From contig OY282558.1 in NCBI GenBank assembly GCA_958295665.1, forward strand, positions 330,433,106-330,497,105: a stretch of 64,000 bases of DNA, written 5' to 3'. Both the position numbers and the translations under genes were made by a program. Shown here piece after piece: positions 1-11,087 of this stretch (position 1 is the first letter of the stretch; each line of letters begins with the position of its first letter). The notes beneath the pieces are model-generated. The model ran no database searches and was not told the origin of the DNA. It worked only from the letters and a program-made list of their open reading frames with translations. The DNA comes from Tipula vernalis. Lineage: Eukaryota > Arthropoda > Insecta > Diptera > Tipulidae.

Positions 1-1225
1 AATAATGTTCAGAACTGACTTCAATTACATAAATAAAGTTATAACACGATTTAACTATAAAATCATAAAACCATATTTTGTTGTTTTTGTTCATTTTTAA
101 TTAGTGAATGAAAACTATAAACTATACGGTTATTTGGTTAAATTATGTAATACGAGCTAATACAAATGTATGGGTATCTGTACCTCGAAAATATAGTGTT
201 TGCAAAGTTCAATTACCTAAGCTATAAGTTAGTAAGTGTACTTAAATATTTTGATACTAAGTTGATTGGTGTGCATTAAAAATAATAATGTTAGTCATTT
301 AAATATATTTTTTAACAAAAAACTAGTTACTTCAATTTTTATCAAACAACAAATGTGTAATTTTATATTTTTATTTACTTCAGCTTATCTTTTACGTATG
401 AACATATTTACGTTCATTTAATTTTTTGATAACAATAAATTATGATGCTGAATTTAAAAAAAGGCCGCGCTCACTGCTAAACCTAAATTTTGTGTACAGT
501 AGCAATATGTTCAACGTGTTTAAAAAATAAACATATGCGTAAATTAAACGATATGTGTGACATGTTATTATTTTGATGGTACAGTTAGGAAATTATCATA
601 TTAAATTTCATGATTATTATGGAATAATATATGTTTTTAAAGTACATACGTAACTAAATTATATTCTTAATGTGCAAGTTTTTTATTATATACAAATGTA
701 ATTAGTCATATCAATTTTGGAACTTTGTTGGAGGTACTAAAAATGGGATTTTAAACCGTTTTTAAAATAACATTAAACTAGTCATAAAATAAAAACTTTA
801 TGGTAATTTTTTGTTATCGCTATTAATTTTGAAAAAATGATGAATGAATAATCATATTTTTATTAATAATGTTTATTGATACACTGAAATTAACACTTTG
901 GAAATCGGCATAGTGCTATGTGCGGTATATCATTTGCAATTTAAATTTAAGCTACATACATATTCCATAGACATTAAAAATTTTATTTTATTTCTGTTGT
1001 TATTACCACAAGCTAGTTAATTGTTAAATCATGTTTTTTCTATGTAAGTAGTTCTTTATACTTCATTTATATGCGTGTATACAATATATTTTATTTTGCA
1101 AGTATAATTAAAACTATTTTATTAGAAACATTTTTGCAAAAACATTACTACACTAATTTTATCCGGTACAAAATGGTATCATATCCAAGACAAAAAAAAC
1201 AATAAACAGATGTCTATGTTTTACT
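1..1225. other. AT-rich flank, no gene seen
   Basis: Very AT-rich DNA with no ORF of note, no recognisable repeat and no RNA gene. It is probably intronic or intergenic. Confidence 0.6.
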
Positions 1226-2201
1226 TGTGTCACTCAATTTCTTGTTTCATTGGGTATCCATTCACAAGTACTTCCAAGTAGCAAATTTTTCCCATTGGAA
1301 GACGTCTAATATATCCCAATCGTACAGCGTGCATATGACTTGCGCAATAGATAAACTTTGTAAGTCATTTACGTTGATGGAATGTTGTCTTGTACGCGTT
1401 ATAGGACGGTTGACTGTACAACACTTCTCGTTTGCACAATGGTGCATCAACCGTTGATATTTTTCTGCGCATGAGTAATATTTTATTTAATACACACTAG
1501 ATGAACCAAATTTTAAATATTTGGATTGTTTGTATTGGTGCCTAACAATTCGTTTTTAATACACATACGCACAATAACTAACAAAATAATAATAAACCTA
1601 TTTTATAGGCCATCGTCGCCGATAACTACGTCGGTCTGAAATTAGATATTTTATTTTGGCTCGTTGCTTTTGAGACCAAAGAAAGCTGAAAATTGAACTA
1701 GCGGCATAAGTAACTTCCACACTACGTTGCCATGCAGTTCAGCCATGCAGATATGATCTGTGTATTCGAGAAGCTGATTGGACTGCCGGAAATGAGACTA
1801 AAGAGTATCGATGAGAGAGCATCTGCTTGTCGAATACAAGAGCTATAATTGCAAAAAATTCTTAATAGCTTATCCTCAACTTTAACAGAACATTGTGACT
1901 GCATTAATTATTGTCATTTCACATATGTAGACGTACATATTTTGAAGGTATTGCAAGGTATTCCAAAGTCACTGGTTATTTTCTCTGCTAACGCAGTGAT
2001 CCTTCCCAATAATATGCAAGACAGTAACTTGTAAACTGTGCAAAGGAGAGCTATACCTTTTGAAACCAAATTGACTTATTTTCAATTTGATAGAAATATT
2101 TTCAAAACAATTTAAATATTCAAATTAAATTAACACATTTTTCCAGCATAGGGGAGTAAGGTAAAAGAAAGGCCAGTCTACATTGTGTTCTGCCGAACAA
2201 T
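1226..2201. other. Less AT-rich segment, unrecognised
   Basis: Two patches, about 1240-1460 and 1600-2060, have noticeably more G and C than the surroundings. They hold only 60-76 codon ORFs on both strands, with no motif I recognise. They could be decayed transposon sequence, perhaps the far flank of the jockey-type remnant that continues beyond the BEL/Pao insertion, but I see no coding homology. Confidence 0.35.
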
Positions 2202-2206
2202 TTTAT
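2202..2206. repeat. Target-site duplication TTTAT (left)
   Basis: The five bases before the first LTR are TTTAT. The same five bases follow the second LTR at 9465-9469. A 4-5 bp duplication is usual for BEL/Pao integrases. Confidence 0.9.
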
Positions 2207-3032
2207 TGTTAAACTCGCAAATCACTTTGTGGATTAATACCGTGCCACAATTCATAAACGAACGTCAATTCTTACCTCGATAACCAATTTGAGAAGATTG
2301 AAGTCGATCGCAATGGTAGAAAATGCAGCAGTTAAATTATCCAATGACTTGGAGTAAAAAAATCAATCACCAAATGGCTGACAAATTTTATTTATTATAA
2401 GATAAATTACGTATAATAAAAGTTGATGTTATCGCTTCCACGGTTGATGATAAAGAGAGTGATTATTTTATTTTAGCTTTAAGAAGTAGTTTACAATAGT
2501 TTTTAATTCATTTAATTCCCAATAGAGGGTTAAAGCTCATTAATAAGCTTTTAATCCATAAACATGAAACGTACTAATTATTCTAATTGAGCTACGCAAA
2601 TTACTACTATCTTCATAAATGTTAATCAATTACAGAATTGTCAAATGACATTTGTTTACAAATACAATAATATGGTAACAATTTTTTATAATTAAATTTT
2701 ATATAAATTAATGGATTAATTATGTATTTCAGGTTACAAGATTTAAAATGAATAATGAAATGAATAAGTATAATTACTAAAAAGTTAACAAGATAAGTAT
2801 TAAATATTTTATGATTAGAAATTAAAAGTTAATAAAAATGATAAATTTTACTGTATTTTAGGTGACAACAAATTCAAGTTCAAGGATAAGTATTTAAAAA
2901 TTGTGTTGTTGCGATTAATTTGAATGATGTTTGTTTGTGTTTTGCAGATGTGAATTCATTATTATCAGGAAGAGTTCTTCTGCGATGCGATGGATGACTT
3001 CAACAATAATTATAATATGTTGTGTTGCAACA
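2207..3032 (-). repeat. 3' LTR of the BEL/Pao element
   Basis: 826 bp with TG...CA ends, matching 8639-9464 in length and, as far as I can read, in sequence. On the element's strand this is the downstream LTR. Confidence 0.95.
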
Positions 3033-3043
3033 TACTCCCCCGG
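3033..3043 (-). other. Polypurine tract
   Basis: On the minus strand the bases just before the 3' LTR read CCGGGGGAGTA, a purine-rich run where plus-strand DNA synthesis is primed in LTR elements. It lies 20 bp after the end of the polyprotein frame. Confidence 0.75.
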
Positions 3044-3063
3044 TTAAGCAATTATTTGCTTAA

Positions 3064-6000
3064 CTACTGGATATTTAGTTTGCATAATTTTGTCACTGGA
3101 CGTTTTAATTCACCCGTACTGGTTTTTAATGTGACAACTCGTACTTTGCCGTCTTGACCAGGATGAACCTTGATGACTCGACCTCTAGCCCATGCTAGCG
3201 AAGCAGCGTTGTCTTCTTTAATCAAGACGAGCTCGCCTTCTTTGATGTTCTGCTGTTGGTGCTGCCATTTGGACCTTTTTTGTAACATGGAGAGATATTC
3301 CAAATGCCACCTTTTCCAGAAACCTCTTGACATGTTTTGCAGAAGTTCCCATCGTTCACTTAATTTCAGCATAACGTCGTTTGTGCCTTTGTCTGGTACT
3401 TCAAGAAGCGATGAACCGATCAAAAAATGGCCTGGTGTTAAAATACGCAAATCGTCAGGATCGTCATTCATTGGTGTTAATGGTCTAGAATTGACTATTG
3501 CTTCTATCTGGACCAATAGTGTCTGCATTTCCTCAAATGTAGGAGCTGATTCGCCTAGTACTCGATGGATATGAGTTTTTATTGACTTCACTCCCGCCTC
3601 CCATAAACCCCCAAAATGTGGAGCAGAAGGAGGTATTGTATGCCACTCTATTTTTTCCGTGCCTAGATAAGCAGTTACCTTTTCATTGTGGCTTTGGGAA
3701 GCCACAATTGCGAAAAATTCACCCAATTTTCTGCGAGCGCCTACAAAATTGGTTGCATTGTCACTATAAATTGCGCTTGGTAGACCTCTTCTCCCAGTGA
3801 AGCGCTTCAGCGATGCTATGAATGCATCCGTAGAAAGATCGCCAACAATTTCGAGGTGTATGGCCTTTGTTGCCATACATACAAATAGGCATATGTACGC
3901 CTTCATTCTCTTGGACCCTCGACCCTTCTTAGAACTTATCGTGATAGGGCCAGCGTAGTCGACCCCAACATTCACGAACGGACGTATTAACGTTACCCTT
4001 GGTTCAGGTAAGTTTCCCATAATCTGCTGACCAAATTTAGGACGACTTCTTACACAATGAATACAGCTTTTGGAAACCTTTTTAATAACTTCTTTTGCCC
4101 CAATTATCCAATATTTCGTTCTGGTAATGAATAGCAATGTTGACGGATTGGGATGTAGATATTTCAAGTGTAGGTGATGCACGAGTTTCTCTGTCAATGG
4201 ATGTTGCTTTGGTAAAATTATTGGATGCTTCATTGAATATCCAACATTCGCATTTTCCAGGCGGCCCCTTACTCTTAATAAACCATTCTCATCAATCATT
4301 GGTAAAAGTGAGAATAATTTACTGCTTCGTTTGATTGGTTTGTTCGTCTGAATTTGGTAAATCTCCTCTCTAAACGTTTCATGCTGAACCCACTTGATTA
4401 GCAGCTCTTCACTTCTCTGCAGATGATGACTAGTTATGTATGGTACCTTTTCTTTCAGGCATAACTCTGCAAAGCGAGCGCAGTTACTGAGTACTCGAAG
4501 CATCAACGTATATGATGAAAATCTATCAATAAGATCTTTTATCGGCGAAGTTTCGTTATTAGTAATACAGGCTGTTGTTGCAACTAAGACGGTTTTCTTT
4601 TTTTCAACGGTGGTAGGTTCAATTGGAGCATTTTCATTATTTGGCCAAAAATATGCTGATTTCTGCAGGTATTCTGGACCATTCCACCAGATTTTATGAT
4701 GCGCTAGTTGCTTTGGTGATAAACCTCGACTCGCACAATCAGCAGGATTTAACTTCGTCGGTACATGTTGCCAATTACTAGCTGGTATTTTGTCCATTAT
4801 ATAGCTCGTCCTGTTGGCTACGAAACAATTCCATTTTCTCGGAACATCTGAGAGCCAGGCCAACACAATATTAGAATCCGTCCAAGCATATACCGAATCA
4901 GCAGGAGTTTCAAAAATTACTGCGACTTTGTTGAGCAGTTTGGTTAGTAGCACAGCTCCGCATAGCTCTAAACGGGGAATTGACAGCTGCTTTAGTGGAG
5001 AGACTTTCGTTTTAGCTGCAATTAGATGAACAGAGCTTTCACCGTTGGAATTGGTTGATCTCGCATAAACAACCGCTGAATAAGCTTTCTCCGAAGCATC
5101 ACAAAAACCATGTAGCTGAAAACGACAAGCTGTCTGCATTTGAAGATACCTTGGAATGCGTATACCTGAAAGACATGTTAAATCGTTTCTTGCGGCGCAC
5201 CATGTTTGATTAATATCATCTGGCAATGTATCATCCCATCCAATTTTTGTCAGCCACAGTGACTGAAGTAATATTTTGAACGTCACTGTTGCTGGAGATA
5301 ACCAGCCAAGCGGGTCAAAAATTTTACCGCACTCTGACAGCAGTTGACGTTTTGTTGATGGCTCACAGTACAGTTGTGGGACATTGAAGGTGAAAGCATC
5401 TTCACTGGTCAACCAGCAGACTCCCAATGTTTTGACATACAGTCCCGATTCTTCGAACAAGATGCAATCCTTCCCTTGCTTTTCTAAAGGTATTTCACTT
5501 AAAAAATCAGGGCTGTTTGAGCTCCACTGGCGTAGTGAGAAACCGGCATGCGATAAAGTGGTTGATAGTTCATGAAACATTGTAATGGCTTCTGGAACAT
5601 TGTCACAACCCGACAATAAATCGTCTACGTAGAAATCGGATTTGATGGTGATGGCCAAATTGGGGGACAACTGTTTAGCGTCATTTGCTGCCTGATGCAG
5701 AGATCTTATGGCAAGATACGCCGAACAGGTTAGTCCGTATGTTACAGTTTTCAGCTTGAAGTGCTGCATCTCGCTGCTTGAATCTTCCCGCCATACAATT
5801 CTCTGGTAGTTTTGATGTTTAGTATGCACTGCCACTTGCCGATACATTTTCTCTATATCTGCAACAAACGCAACCTTATGTTTGCGAAACCTCGTCAGGA
5901 TGGAAAACAGATCATCCTGAATTGTTGGACCTGTCATCAGAACGTCGTTTAAAGATAGTCCGGAACTCGATTTACAAGAGCCATCAAAAACAACGCGTAG

Positions 6001-8265
6001 TTTTTTGGATGCGATGCCTTGTTTAAACACAGCGTGATGAGGTAAATAATATGCCTTGTCTTTTTCACTGACTAATTCACGATAGGAAATCCGTGTCATG
6101 TGTCCAAGTTTTAAATATTCTCGCATAAACTTAGTGTATTCCTCTCTGAGCTGCACGTCTTTCTTGAATTTGCGTTCCATGGCGATCATTCGAGTTGTCG
6201 CCGCCTTTAAACTGTTGCCCAAATGCTCAAAATTGTCCTTTATAGGTAGTTCGACCACATAACGCCCGTCTACGAATTGATGAGTGTTGGAAAAGTGTTC
6301 TTCGCATTTGTCGTGACTGATAGGAGTATCAGCTGAGATTTCTTCCACTTCCCAAAATCGCTGCAATAGTTGACCAATATCCCCGTCATCTTTCTGAATT
6401 AAGTAGCAGCACTCGGTTGTATAATTCTGGTTTTGCTCAGAAGAACCAGCAACAATCCATCCGAATGTACTATCGATCAAATGTAGGTTTGGCTGCAGTA
6501 ATCTCCGCCTTTCATGCACTATTTCATAGAAGACGTCAATACCAAGAATCATGTCGATCGAATTTGGTTCATAGAATCTTGGATCAGCTAGACAAATTCC
6601 ATTCAGTTGGTCCTCACTGTATTCCTGTAGTATAGTTGTCTGAGAAGGTAGATAATTAGTTAACATACTTAGTACTAAAGCGTCCACTACTACAAATTTG
6701 GTTGCGTCATATCTGGAGCTTAATTTTAGGTTAACCTGTCCCTTAGTTCTGCCTGCTGACACTGAAGCTAATCCGTTGACGGTGATGTATGCATGGCTGC
6801 GCTTCAATCCTAATTTCTTAGTAAGCGCATCAGTAATAAACGTAGATTCTGATCCCGAATCTAACAAAGCCCGAACGTTATGAATATTGCCCAGCATATC
6901 CTTAGTTGACACAATAACCGTTGGTAATATTGCTTGCTTCTTTCCGGCAACCGTAACCTTTGTGTTTGTGTAATTTTGTAACCCGGATGAATGTAATGAC
7001 GAATCGGGGCTCGGTGACTTAGAGTTAACATCTTTGTTTACTATGGCATGGTTAATTGCTTGTTGATGGTGACCATTGTTATCATCATGTAAAATTGTAT
7101 GATGCTTCTCCTTGCATTTAAAACATGTATTCGTTGATGGACAGTTGCTTGTGGAATGCCCCGCTTTCAAGCAATTGATACACAATTCATGTTTGCTTAT
7201 GAAGCCTTTTCGTGATTCTAGGCCACATCTCTGAAATTTGTAGCACTTGTGTAACGGATGTGGCTTATTGCAAAACATGCACTCGATCTTTTCGGTTACT
7301 ACGTGCGATACCCTTTGAGAACTTTTAATTGGCTTCGTGGTAATGTTGCAGCTTTCCAACGCGTCACATCTTTGATGGAGAAACTTGATGAAATCATCCA
7401 CGCTTGGCACATCGATGTTAACAGAATGTAATGCCCATTGTTGTTTTGTTCCATCGTCCATTTTGTTGAGTAACAGATGTAAAACCCATGGGTCTCGAGA
7501 TTGGCATTCTGGCCCTAGAGCTTTTAATCCCCTAAGCAGTTCATCCGATGTTTCTGTGAGATTTCTTAATGATTTCGATGAAGCACAATGGATAGCCGGC
7601 TGATCAAGAAAGGTTTGAATTATGTTGCTTACGATCGTACGTTTCTTGTCGTACCGTTGTTTCAACTTGTCCCATGCTTCTACATAACTGGCATCAGTAA
7701 TTAAAAAATGGTTTATTAGACGAGCCGCGCTTCCTTGAAGCAGTCCCTTCAGCAGCTGGAACTTGTGAACACGTGATATTGAATCGTTCTTATGTACAGT
7801 AGCCTCGAACATATCCTTGAAAGACGGCCATTGTGTGTACTCTCCATTAAATGGCGGAATATTTATTCTCGGCAGCTTGATTTCGTTGCTTTGACTCATC
7901 GTTTTGTTGTGCAATGATTCGAAATATGACTTTTGTTGCGAGTACATATTGCTTAAAGTGGCATTTAAATCATCGTTATTAGATTGTTCAATTGGCCTCC
8001 GCTTCCTTAATTCACGCCTCAAAGCTGCTTGAGTAGTAAAAAACTTGGTTTCGAATTCATCCGCCTTCGAGGTTTGCTGCGGGATCAGGAGTAAGTCGTC
8101 TTCAATGCCATAAAATTCCTCCCACCATGACTCAAGTTTCTGTAGCCTTGATTCGATCTCTTCAGTCTCCGTTTGGTCATCAATATTATCAACGAATGTG
8201 GCCGCCTTAGTTAGAGAACCTAAGACGCGACCACGTTTCTGCACAAGTTTACTTTCGGTAGCCAT
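3064..8265 (-). CDS. BEL/Pao gag-pol polyprotein, 1733 aa
   Basis: A single open frame for capsid, protease, reverse transcriptase, RNase H and integrase. Visible in order: a gag-like domain with LPRINIPPFNGEYTQWPSF near residue 130 (DUF1759 type); cysteine-rich zinc fingers at about 329-391 starting CMFC...HKC; an aspartic protease at 469-474 (DSGSES); reverse transcriptase with the first catalytic Asp in FVADIEKMYRQV at 803 and YVDD at 879-882; RNase H GFCDASEKAYSA with Asp at 1056; an integrase zinc-binding region ending in CIHC at 1401-1404; and the integrase triad D1436, D1502, E1556. The C-terminus is DUF5641-like. The ATG at 8265 gives a Met in good context 354 bp inside the 5' LTR. 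The length is normal for a BEL/Pao polyprotein. No stop or frameshift is seen, so it could be functional. Confidence 0.95.
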   Translation of the reverse strand: MATESKLVQKRGRVLGSLTKAATFVDNIDDQTETEEIESRLQKLESWWEEFYGIEDDLLLIPQQTSKADEFETKFFTTQAALRRELRKRRPIEQSNNDDLNATLSNMYSQQKSYFESLHNKTMSQSNEIKLPRINIPPFNGEYTQWPSFKDMFEATVHKNDSISRVHKFQLLKGLLQGSAARLINHFLITDASYVEAWDKLKQRYDKKRTIVSNIIQTFLDQPAIHCASSKSLRNLTETSDELLRGLKALGPECQSRDPWVLHLLLNKMDDGTKQQWALHSVNIDVPSVDDFIKFLHQRCDALESCNITTKPIKSSQRVSHVVTEKIECMFCNKPHPLHKCYKFQRCGLESRKGFISKHELCINCLKAGHSTSNCPSTNTCFKCKEKHHTILHDDNNGHHQQAINHAIVNKDVNSKSPSPDSSLHSSGLQNYTNTKVTVAGKKQAILPTVIVSTKDMLGNIHNVRALLDSGSESTFITDALTKKLGLKRSHAYITVNGLASVSAGRTKGQVNLKLSSRYDATKFVVVDALVLSMLTNYLPSQTTILQEYSEDQLNGICLADPRFYEPNSIDMILGIDVFYEIVHERRRLLQPNLHLIDSTFGWIVAGSSEQNQNYTTECCYLIQKDDGDIGQLLQRFWEVEEISADTPISHDKCEEHFSNTHQFVDGRYVVELPIKDNFEHLGNSLKAATTRMIAMERKFKKDVQLREEYTKFMREYLKLGHMTRISYRELVSEKDKAYYLPHHAVFKQGIASKKLRVVFDGSCKSSSGLSLNDVLMTGPTIQDDLFSILTRFRKHKVAFVADIEKMYRQVAVHTKHQNYQRIVWREDSSSEMQHFKLKTVTYGLTCSAYLAIRSLHQAANDAKQLSPNLAITIKSDFYVDDLLSGCDNVPEAITMFHELSTTLSHAGFSLRQWSSNSPDFLSEIPLEKQGKDCILFEESGLYVKTLGVCWLTSEDAFTFNVPQLYCEPSTKRQLLSECGKIFDPLGWLSPATVTFKILLQSLWLTKIGWDDTLPDDINQTWCAARNDLTCLSGIRIPRYLQMQTACRFQLHGFCDASEKAYSAVVYARSTNSNGESSVHLIAAKTKVSPLKQLSIPRLELCGAVLLTKLLNKVAVIFETPADSVYAWTDSNIVLAWLSDVPRKWNCFVANRTSYIMDKIPASNWQHVPTKLNPADCASRGLSPKQLAHHKIWWNGPEYLQKSAYFWPNNENAPIEPTTVEKKKTVLVATTACITNNETSPIKDLIDRFSSYTLMLRVLSNCARFAELCLKEKVPYITSHHLQRSEELLIKWVQHETFREEIYQIQTNKPIKRSSKLFSLLPMIDENGLLRVRGRLENANVGYSMKHPIILPKQHPLTEKLVHHLHLKYLHPNPSTLLFITRTKYWIIGAKEVIKKVSKSCIHCVRSRPKFGQQIMGNLPEPRVTLIRPFVNVGVDYAGPITISSKKGRGSKRMKAYICLFVCMATKAIHLEIVGDLSTDAFIASLKRFTGRRGLPSAIYSDNATNFVGARRKLGEFFAIVASQSHNEKVTAYLGTEKIEWHTIPPSAPHFGGLWEAGVKSIKTHIHRVLGESAPTFEEMQTLLVQIEAIVNSRPLTPMNDDPDDLRILTPGHFLIGSSLLEVPDKGTNDVMLKLSERWELLQNMSRGFWKRWHLEYLSMLQKRSKWQHQQQNIKEGELVLIKEDNAASLAWARGRVIKVHPGQDGKVRVVTLKTSTGELKRPVTKLCKLNIQ

Positions 8266-8618
8266 TTTTGCACAACACCTTAATTCGCGATATTAACGGA
8301 ATGCACAAACACTGTTTTTATAATAGTTCACGTTAGTTAGACTGCCTTTTTTTTTCTATAATCTTTAAAAAGTATTATTATTTCACTATTTGCAATATAG
8401 TTCACTTTTAAAATAATTAATTCACTTGATATCAAAATTCACTTATTATAGCTTATATTGTTTGTAGATAATAAATTTGAGAATTATTGTAAAATAAAAA
8501 TTAAATATTGTAGCGTAGTAACTTAAATTTAATAAAAGCGTTGGTAGTGGTAAAGCACTTCCTCTTCTAAGATGTATTAACGAAGGGAAGTTTATATAAT
8601 TCCACGTGCCCGGCTTTT

Positions 8619-8638
8619 AAATCCGGCTCGAAGGACCA
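8619..8638 (-). other. Primer-binding site for tRNA-Tyr
   Basis: The plus strand reads AAATCCGGCTCGAAGGACCA directly against the 5' LTR. This equals the 3' end of insect tRNA-Tyr(GUA) including CCA, as I recall it. The element's strand is therefore complementary to that primer over 20 bases with no gap to the LTR. Confidence 0.8.
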
Positions 8639-9464
8639 TGTTAAACTCGCAAATCACTTTGTGGATTAATACCGTGCCACAATTCATAAACGAACGTCAA
8701 TTCTTACCTCGATAACCAATTTGAGAAGATTGAAGTCGATCGCAATGGTAGAAAATGCAGCAGTTAAATTATCCAATGACTTGGAGTAAAAAAATCAATC
8801 ACCAAATGGCTGACAAATTTTATTTATTATAAGATAAATTACGTATAATAAAAGTTGATGTTATCGCTTCCACGGTTGATGATAAAGAGAGTGATTATTT
8901 TATTTTAGCTTTAAGAAGTAGTTTACAATAGTTTTTAATTCATTTAATTCCCAATAGAGGGTTAAAGCTCATTAATAAGCTTTTAATCCATAAACATGAA
9001 ACGTACTAATTATTCTAATTGAGCTACGCAAATTACTACTATCTTCATAAATGTTAATCAATTACAGAATTGTCAAATGACATTTGTTTACAAATACAAT
9101 AATATGGTAACAATTTTTTATAATTAAATTTTATATAAATTAATGGATTAATTATGTATTTCAGGTTACAAGATTTAAAATGAATAATGAAATGAATAAG
9201 TATAATTACTAAAAAGTTAACAAGATAAGTATTAAATATTTTATGATTAGAAATTAAAAGTTAATAAAAATGATAAATTTTACTGTATTTTAGGTGACAA
9301 CAAATTCAAGTTCAAGGATAAGTATTTAAAAATTGTGTTGTTGCGATTAATTTGAATGATGTTTGTTTGTGTTTTGCAGATGTGAATTCATTATTATCAG
9401 GAAGAGTTCTTCTGCGATGCGATGGATGACTTCAACAATAATTATAATATGTTGTGTTGCAACA
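8639..9464 (-). repeat. 5' LTR of the BEL/Pao element
   Basis: 826 bp, TG...CA ends, the upstream LTR on the element's strand. It would carry the element's promoter. I could not place a TATA box or initiator confidently in such AT-rich sequence. Confidence 0.95.
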
Positions 9465-9469
9465 TTTAT
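9465..9469. repeat. Target-site duplication TTTAT (right)
   Basis: This is the partner of 2202-2206. Together they prove insertion of the BEL/Pao element rather than assembly overlap. Confidence 0.9.
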
Positions 9470-10790
9470 TAAAACTCTTCGATACCACATTTACCGGTTC
9501 ATTGTCACCATAGTTTGTTCTGTGTTTATTTAGATAAATGAACTCATAATCTCTTAAATTCGTACTTAGTGCCTTTATTTTAATTGATTAGTAGTACAGA
9601 TGGTGCATCGACTTGATCAAGTAAAATATTTCCAACAAACGAACACTTTAAAAGCTCTCGTCTATTCGCCAATGTTGTCATGGAATAGGTTTTACTTCCA
9701 ATAAAATACGATATGACGTTATGTAGCATACACTTTTTTTTCGATACTATAGTCGTGTTTTCCATAAGAACTGCACTAGAACTCGATAAACTTTAAATTG
9801 CTTTATTCAATGTAAACCGAAAAAAAATAAATTCATAAAGCGCGAATATGTAGTGTATTTGACATAAATATACATTTTAAGTTTAGAAATTTCCTCCCTC
9901 CAGTTATTTCATCAATATTGTCTTATTTCTTGCTGACGTCATTGCACGCAACTACACTCGATAAATTCAAAGGTTTATCAAGTGTAACTAAAAAATAAGC
10001 TATAATTGTAATTATTTATTGCTGTAACAACTTAAAATGTGTATTTATGTTAAATGCACTTTATGATTTTTTTTTGTTGTGTTTACATAGAATAAAAGGA
10101 ATTTAAAATTTATCGAGTTCTAGTGCAGTTCTCATGGAAAACACGACATATGGGTGTTTCAGATAGGTTCGTCGTAAAAAGAACAGTAGACATTATATTC
10201 AACGTGAGATCTGATGTAGGCATTATACAGGATCTTAATGGTCTCGAGGAAATTAATATCCCCCGTCCACTGCTTAATAAAACCAACCATGGGATTAGCT
10301 TTTCGATGGAACGTTATACTCTTACAATTGTTAATGTTGAGGCTAAGAAGGTTAGTTGCTGATCTTCTATAAGATTTGTCGATGTTAATTTTTTTGGTAA
10401 AAAGCTGACATACTGTGAGATAAATCGAGGAATCAAAGATCTGAATGAGCTGCACATTACCAGTTCAAATAATTTAGGTATTGAAGATATTGATGTAATC
10501 CTCTAAAACAACTGAAGCATGATTTCTTGATCCTGCTTTGAAAATTGATATCACTCTGCTAGTTTTAACGATTGACAGATTGCCAACATTGGGAAATCGT
10601 TAAAACGTTCAAACACTTCTTCATCCTTAGCATCAATCCGTGGGATTAGTATGGTTACGTTGTTTTCACCATTATTTGGATTTTCATTCTTATATATATC
10701 TTCCGGCTTAGAAACTGATTGAAAAAACTCAGCAAACATGTTTGATATATCCCGTGGTTCACAAGATGTACATTCCTTGAATGTCATACA
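9470..10790 (-). pseudogene. Jockey-type non-LTR retrotransposon remnant
   Basis: Three minus-strand blocks read as pieces of a jockey-clade ORF2. Block 10787-10551 has PRDISNMFAEFFQSV, the stretch before the reverse-transcriptase core. Block 10455-10159 begins around LNINNCKSITFHRK and jumps to VGFIKQWTGD...YIRSHVEYN, the end of the RT domain. Block 9765-9580 has LANRRELLKCSFVGNILL and DAPSVL, the C-terminal domain. The RT core between the first two blocks is missing, and sequence is also lost between CKSITFHRK and VGFIKQW. A MITE separates blocks two and three. Family placement rests on these conserved phrases. The element is certainly dead. Confidence 0.8.
9752..10147. mobile_element. 396-bp MITE with 39-bp terminal inverted repeats
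   Basis: The ends 9752-9790 and 10109-10147 are inverted copies over 39 bp with one mismatch (start GTCGTGTTTTCC). The element is flanked on both sides by ATA (9749-9751 and 10148-10150). It sits inside the jockey remnant. Joining the flanks with one ATA puts the two retrotransposon blocks into the same reading frame, which supports the boundaries. The interior is AT-rich and non-coding. A 3-bp duplication fits several DNA-transposon superfamilies, so I leave it unclassified. Confidence 0.85.
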
Positions 10791-11085
10791 AGCTGCCGTG
10801 TGAAATTTCGATAATTTGAATATTTTTTGAATTCTTTTGAAACTAGTTTAATAGATTTGAAAATAAGTCAAAATGGGTTGAAATTATTAGTTATTTTAAA
10901 TTGAAAAAAAATGGTGAATTTGATTTGAAAAAATGTTAAATTTTTTCGAGAATAGTTTAAATTTAATTGGACAAATGTTAATTTCATTTGAAAGTGTGCT
11001 AGTCCCATTTGAATAATTGTCACCAAATTGAAACTTAGTTAATTTGGCTTGAAAAAAGTATATAATGGAATGGTCCCCTCGAGAG
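10791..11085. other. AT-rich spacer
   Basis: Low-complexity sequence rich in TTTGAAAA-like phrases. No gene is seen. Confidence 0.5.
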
Positions 11086-11087
11086 TA

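Larger units (their letters stand above)
2207..9464 (-). mobile_element. Complete BEL/Pao LTR retrotransposon, 7,258 bp
   Basis: A full element on the minus strand: 826-bp LTR, primer-binding site, one 1733-codon gag-pol frame, purine-rich tract and second 826-bp LTR. The LTRs begin TGTTAAAC and end GCAACA, giving canonical TG...CA ends. I found no difference between the two LTRs by reading, although I could not compute an alignment. The whole unit is flanked by TTTAT. Identical LTRs and an unbroken frame point to a very recent insertion and possibly a still-active copy. It appears to have landed in the 3' part of an older jockey-type remnant, because jockey-like coding resumes a little beyond 9465. 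No env-like frame is present. Confidence 0.96.

Noticed and set aside
3170..7603. Many plus-strand ORFs of 60-134 codons opposite the BEL/Pao frame
   Set aside because: They are antisense shadows of the long polyprotein frame and show no independent motif.
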